From Pseudomonadota bacterium (GTDB taxonomy: Bacteria; Pseudomonadota; Alphaproteobacteria; Rhodospirillales; Casp-alpha2): a stretch of 9,071 bases of DNA. Where the stretch lies: the NCBI GenBank assembly GCA_027620395.1, contig JAQBZY010000036.1, positions 1 through 9,071 of the forward strand. Reading direction: 5' to 3'. Under the pieces are notes generated by a model. The model was not told the DNA's origin and made no database searches. It saw only the letters and a program-made list of their open reading frames with translations. The position numbers and the translations under genes were made by a program. This document shows positions 7,001 to 9,071 of this stretch, one piece after another; within the stretch, counting starts at the first letter, position 1, and each line of letters opens with the position of its first letter.

Positions 7001-7797
7001 AGCCTCCGGAAATCAATCCGTTGGCGGCGCGAACCCGGGACGAAACCGCGGCCCTGATCGCCGCCGGCGTCGAACCGGCACTGGCGGCTAGGCGCGCCGG
7101 GTATCGGGTGTTCGGCTCCAAGCCCGGCGCCTATGGAGCCGGTCTGCAAGCATTGATCGACGAAAAAGGCTGGCAAAACGAAGCCGATCTGGCCCGCGCC
7201 TATGTCGCCTGGGGCGGCTATGCCTACGGCGCCGGCGCCGAAGGAAAGCCAGAGCACGCGACCTTCGAGCGTCGCCTGGGCCGGGTCGAGGCGGTGATCC
7301 AGAACCAGGACAACCGCGAGCACGATATTTTGGATTCCGACGACTACTATCAGTTCGAGGGCGGCCTGGCGGCGGCTGTTCATGCGCACTCGGGCGAACG
7401 GCCCAAAATTTATCACAACGATCATTCCAGGCCGGAGCGGCCGGTGATCCGGACGCTGGAGGACGAAATCGGCCGCGTCGTCCGGGCCCGAGTGGTCAAT
7501 CCGAAGTGGATCCGGGGTGTCCAACGGCACGGCTACAAGGGCGGCTTTGAAATGGCGGCGACGGTCGATTATTTGTTCGCCTTCGCGGCCACTACCGGCG
7601 CGGTCAAGGACCATCATTTCGATCTGGTCTATGAGGCCTATCTGGCCAACGAAGACGTCAGGGGTTTTCTTGAAGCGGCCAATCCGGATGCGCTTCGCGA
7701 CATCGCGGCCAGGCTCAAGGAAGCGCAGGAGCGCGGCTTATGGCGGTCAAGGCTCAATGACACCCGCCGTCTGCTCGACGAATTGACGCAAAAATAA
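4039..7797 (+). CDS. cobN: Aerobic cobaltochelatase large subunit CobN
   Basis: CobN is the large, substrate-binding subunit of the ATP-dependent cobaltochelatase, which inserts Co(II) into hydrogenobyrinic acid a,c-diamide in the cytoplasm. It works with AAA+ and integrin-I partners (confusingly also named CobS and CobT) that must be encoded elsewhere. The intact 1252 residues match the family, which is related to the magnesium chelatase subunits BchH/ChlH. Visible landmarks are GGHGYWPYG (91-99), HMGKHGNLEWLPGK (from 558), DPGEGTQAKRRAQAV (about 598-612) and NREHDILDSDDYYQFEGG (from 1092), then NPKWIRGVQRHGYKGG near the C-terminus. No frameshift or internal stop is present. The start at 4039 has a GGGGAG ribosome binding site. 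CobN indicates the late-cobalt (aerobic) route rather than early insertion by CbiK or CbiX. Confidence 0.97.
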   Translation: MHLLAAQPGTIADGAEAVDLGQTHADIVFISAADTELSLLADARASLVAAGESPPTLRLANMMQLGHNMSVDLYVDQVIAKSKLVIVRILGGHGYWPYGIEQIAAACRQGGQLLAILPGDDQPDPELIGFGTLDGEAAHRLWQYGLHGGPENAKQLLRYGDALLGGSMDWREPAALVRAGLYWPGITSPAIRDIQDKWVPGRPAAALVFYRALLQAGNLAAVDALMTALAGAGLNALPVFVQSLKDPVSAATVEGIFNNAPPAVILNATGFSVSAPGQVRARSAFDAVSVPVLQVVFSGGNHAGWAGSTRGLSARDIAMNVALPEVDGRIFSRAVSFKGKSRRDDATESDVVTYEPVADRMAFVAKLAANWARLARTPPAERRIALVLANYPNRDSRLGNGVGLDTPAGTVRVLRALTDAGYRVEQMPATGEELIERIKAGPTNDHAGLRDRQISETLSFADYQIWFGSKPEAMRTQVTARWGGPEADPFYQAGELDCGRFAIPAFRAGNIAICLQPARGYNIDPAASYHDPALVPPHGYLAFYCWLEREFGAHAVCHMGKHGNLEWLPGKALALSEDCFPEAALGPMPHLYPFIVNDPGEGTQAKRRAQAVIIDHLTPPLTRAESYGPLKDIEQLVDEYYEAAGVDPRRIKVLSEEILSLCRTTGLDADIGIGGGESETDALAKLDAYLCELKEMQIRDGLHVFGESPVGRLRDDLLVALVRVPRSGAVGADASLHRALSADLGLGFDPLDCDMAAAWTGPKPAALANLADAPWRSAGDTVERLELLAGELVSGRAAADPDWAQAAPVLDWIQTDLRDRVARSGDAEIAGLLTGLDGRFVEPGPSGAPTRGRADVLPTGRNFYSVDTRTVPTPAAWTLGWKSAGLLVERHMQDHGDWPRAMAISAWGTSNMRTGGDDIAQALALMGVRPTWDSASRRVTGFEIMPASMLGRPRVDVTIRVSGFFRDAFPSLIDLLDSAAAAVAALDEPPEINPLAARTRDETAALIAAGVEPALAARRAGYRVFGSKPGAYGAGLQALIDEKGWQNEADLARAYVAWGGYAYGAGAEGKPEHATFERRLGRVEAVIQNQDNREHDILDSDDYYQFEGGLAAAVHAHSGERPKIYHNDHSRPERPVIRTLEDEIGRVVRARVVNPKWIRGVQRHGYKGGFEMAATVDYLFAFAATTGAVKDHHFDLVYEAYLANEDVRGFLEAANPDALRDIAARLKEAQERGLWRSRLNDTRRLLDELTQK

Positions 7798-7812
7798 GCT
7801 AGCGTCGATTAC

Positions 7813-7841
7813 TTGCCTGGCCGCATCGGCTATAATGCGGC
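7813..7841 (+). promoter_or_regulatory. Inverted repeat overlapping a TATAAT box between cobN and cobO
   Basis: The 67-base cobN-cobO gap contains a perfect seven-base inverted repeat, GCCGCAT (7820-7826) and ATGCGGC (7835-7841), with an eight-base loop. A consensus -10 hexamer TATAAT (7831-7836) overlaps the loop and right arm. The nearest -35-like sequence, TTGCCT (7813-7818), is only 12 bases away. That is too close for a standard sigma-70 promoter, and hexamers at the proper distance are poor. No T-run follows the stem, so a classical intrinsic terminator is unlikely. It may be an operator over a secondary promoter, an RNA-processing or stability hairpin, or chance. Confidence 0.35.
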
Positions 7842-7864
7842 GATTCGCGGAAATGGTGGTGAAA

Positions 7865-8488
7865 ATGTCCGACAAACCCGAGACGGAAACCGAACTCGAC
7901 ACCCGGCACGCCGAGAAGATGGCGAAGAAGAAGGCGGCGCGCGATAAAATCCTGGCCACTAAGACCATCGAAAAGGGCCTTTTAATCGTCCACACCGGCA
8001 AGGGTAAAGGTAAGTCGACGGCGGCGATGGGGCTTGCTGTTCGCGCCATCGGCAACGGCATGAAGGTCGGCATCGTGCAATTCGTCAAGGGCGCGTGGTC
8101 GACCGGCGAGCGGGCGGTGTTGGAAAAATTTCCGGACCTCTGCGTCATGAAAGCCATGGGTGAGGGATTTTCCTGGGAAACCCAGGACCGCAAGCGCGAC
8201 GTCGCCGCCGCCCGGAACGCCTGGGAGATGGCCAAGGAAATGATCCATGATCCGAGCTACAAGATGGTGATCCTGGACGAACTCAACATTCCGCTTCGCT
8301 ACGACAATCTCGAAATCACCGAGATCGTCGACGCGCTCAAGAACAAGCCGGCCGACTTACATGTCGTCGTCACCGGGCGCAACGCCAAGGACGAACTGAT
8401 CGAGATCGCCGATCTGGTGACCGAGATGACGCAGATCAAGCATCCGTTCCGAAGCGGCGTGAAAGCGCAAATCGGTATCGAATTTTGA
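7865..8488 (+). CDS. cobO: Cob(I)yrinic acid a,c-diamide adenosyltransferase CobO
   Basis: CobO transfers the adenosyl group of ATP to the reduced cobalt of cob(I)yrinic acid a,c-diamide, forming the Co-C bond, in the cytoplasm. From the preferred start it has 207 residues, usual for the long CobO form. A charged lysine/arginine-rich N-terminal segment (about 14-37) is followed by the P-loop GKGKGKST (45-52). FVKGAWSTGER, MGEGFSWETQDR, ILDELNIPLRYD and VVTGRNAKDEL follow in family order, and the C-terminus AQIGIEF is the family ending. The ATG at 7865 follows GGTGGTGAAA and gives the normal MSD-type N-terminus; in-frame ATGs at 7835 and 7853 are possible but have poorer context, and the first lies inside the inverted repeat. 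It follows cobN by 67 bases in the same direction. Confidence 0.96.
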   Translation: MSDKPETETELDTRHAEKMAKKKAARDKILATKTIEKGLLIVHTGKGKGKSTAAMGLAVRAIGNGMKVGIVQFVKGAWSTGERAVLEKFPDLCVMKAMGEGFSWETQDRKRDVAAARNAWEMAKEMIHDPSYKMVILDELNIPLRYDNLEITEIVDALKNKPADLHVVVTGRNAKDELIEIADLVTEMTQIKHPFRSGVKAQIGIEF

Positions 8489-8493
8489 AGGAG
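8488..8493 (+). promoter_or_regulatory. Strong Shine-Dalgarno for the SYLF gene
   Basis: AAGGAG begins on the last base of the cobO stop codon and lies nine bases before the ATG at 8503. It is the closest match to the consensus ribosome binding site in the window and fixes the start of the downstream gene. It suggests efficient translation from the cob message, although a separate promoter inside cobO cannot be excluded. Confidence 0.6.
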
Positions 8494-8502
8494 AAAGCAT
8501 CC

Positions 8503-9071
8503 ATGCTGAGTTCCCGGAGGCGGTTTAATTTCGCGATGCTTGCCGCAGCTGTTTTGTCGACAGGCGCCTGTGCGCCGTTCGAGCCGTCGCCCCGATTGCA
8601 AGCCGAGCAACTGGTCGATCAGGCAGTGGCCACGGTCGAGCGGTTCCAGAATGTCGAAAGCCTCAAGAAATTTGCGGCATTCCTGCCTGACGCGCAGGCG
8701 GTGGCGATTTTCCCGCGCATCATCAAGGCCGGCTTCTTCGTCGGTGGCGAGGCCGGCAACGGCCTGTTGATGGCCCGTTCGGCGACCAAGGGCTGGAGCG
8801 CGCCGGTATTCTATACCTTGGGTGCCGGGAGCTTCGGCATTCAATTCGGCGCCCAGGATACGGAAGTTATTTTGATCCTCCGCTCCCGAGGTGCTCTCAA
8901 CGCGGTCCTCAAGGATCAGGCCAAGTTCGGCGCCGACGCCGGCTTCACGGTCGGTTTATATGGGGTCGGCGCCGAAGCCTCGACGACCACCAACTTGGGC
9001 GCCGACGTGATCGCTTTCGCCAATTCGAGGCTCGGCGGGTATTTGGGCGCCAGCTTCGAGGGCGCGGTCAT
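8503..9071 (+). CDS. SYLF (Ysc84/DUF500) domain exported protein, 3' end cut by window edge
   Basis: My translation gives 189 residues before the window ends. The N-terminus has three arginines (5-7), a hydrophobic stretch (about 8-22) and Cys23 in LSTGACAP, so it is exported and perhaps a lipoprotein; Thr at -3 departs from the usual lipobox, so plain signal peptidase I cleavage is also possible. From about residue 48 it matches the SYLF/Ysc84 family: AVAIFPRIIKAGFFVGGEAGNG, here broken as AVAIFPRIIKAG and FFVGGEAGNG, then GWSAPVFYTLGAGSFGIQFGAQ and the alternating LILRSRGALNAVL and FGADAGFTVG segments. SYLF domains bind phosphoinositides in eukaryotes; the bacterial proteins are mostly uncharacterised. 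It starts 14 bases after cobO in the same direction, so it is probably cotranscribed. No link to cobalamin is known to me. Confidence 0.88.
   Translation, partial: MLSSRRRFNFAMLAAAVLSTGACAPFEPSPRLQAEQLVDQAVATVERFQNVESLKKFAAFLPDAQAVAIFPRIIKAGFFVGGEAGNGLLMARSATKGWSAPVFYTLGAGSFGIQFGAQDTEVILILRSRGALNAVLKDQAKFGADAGFTVGLYGVGAEASTTTNLGADVIAFANSRLGGYLGASFEGAV

Noticed and set aside
7820..7841. Reading the cobN-cobO hairpin as a rho-independent terminator
   Set aside because: No run of T follows the stem, and the next gene is in the same direction and pathway.
1..9071. Frequent CCGGC/GCCGG strings as a dispersed repeat or recognition signal
   Set aside because: They fall in phase with Ala/Gly/Pro/Arg codons in all genes and are explained by base composition and codon use.
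1..9071. Signs of a mobile element, prophage or novel defence system
   Set aside because: All genes but two are recognisable B12 or envelope genes in a compact operon; no transposase, integrase, tRNA or terminal repeat was seen, and composition is uniform.

Overview
This window holds most of a late-stage, aerobic-type cobalamin (vitamin B12) biosynthesis cluster. The DNA is GC-rich (clearly above 60% by eye) with strong G/C preference at third codon positions. The combination of CobN, long-form CobO and CobW with a cobS-cobC-cobU(cobP) block points to an alphaproteobacterium, probably of the Rhodospirillales/Rhizobiales kind. The species cannot be fixed from the sequence. Gene symbols cobT, cobS and cobU follow the Salmonella usage; in Pseudomonas denitrificans usage the same genes are cobU, cobV and cobP. 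The cobaltochelatase subunits also called CobS and CobT are different proteins and are not in this window.

Left part (1-895, minus strand): the first 215 residues of cobT (nicotinate-nucleotide:dimethylbenzimidazole phosphoribosyltransferase), cut by the window edge. A 78-residue ORF that I do not recognise lies 12 bases upstream and probably shares its transcript. Bases 896-1039 are a short divergent control region with one plausible minus-strand promoter and short repeats. I see no B12 box in it.

Main operon (1040-8488, plus strand): cobS, a cobC-like histidine phosphatase, cobU/cobP and cobW are chained by three consecutive 4-base ATGA overlaps. After 44 bases comes the 1252-residue cobaltochelatase subunit cobN. 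After a further 67 bases, which hold an inverted repeat over a TATAAT box, comes cobO. CobN inserts cobalt into hydrogenobyrinic acid a,c-diamide, and CobO adenosylates the corrinoid. CobU activates adenosylcobinamide to the GDP derivative, CobT makes alpha-ribazole phosphate, CobS joins the two halves, and the CobC-like enzyme probably removes the phosphate. CobW is a COG0523 metal-binding GTPase, probably serving cobalt supply to CobN.

Right edge (8503-9071): 14 bases after cobO, with a strong ribosome binding site, starts a SYLF/Ysc84-domain exported protein with no known link to B12. It is cut by the window end.

No RNA gene, insertion sequence, CRISPR array or clear terminator was seen, and no gene-free stretch exceeds 150 bases. 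The window looks like an intact, ordinary metabolic operon. The less explained items are the 78-residue ORF, the cobN-cobO hairpin/-10 element and the appended SYLF gene.
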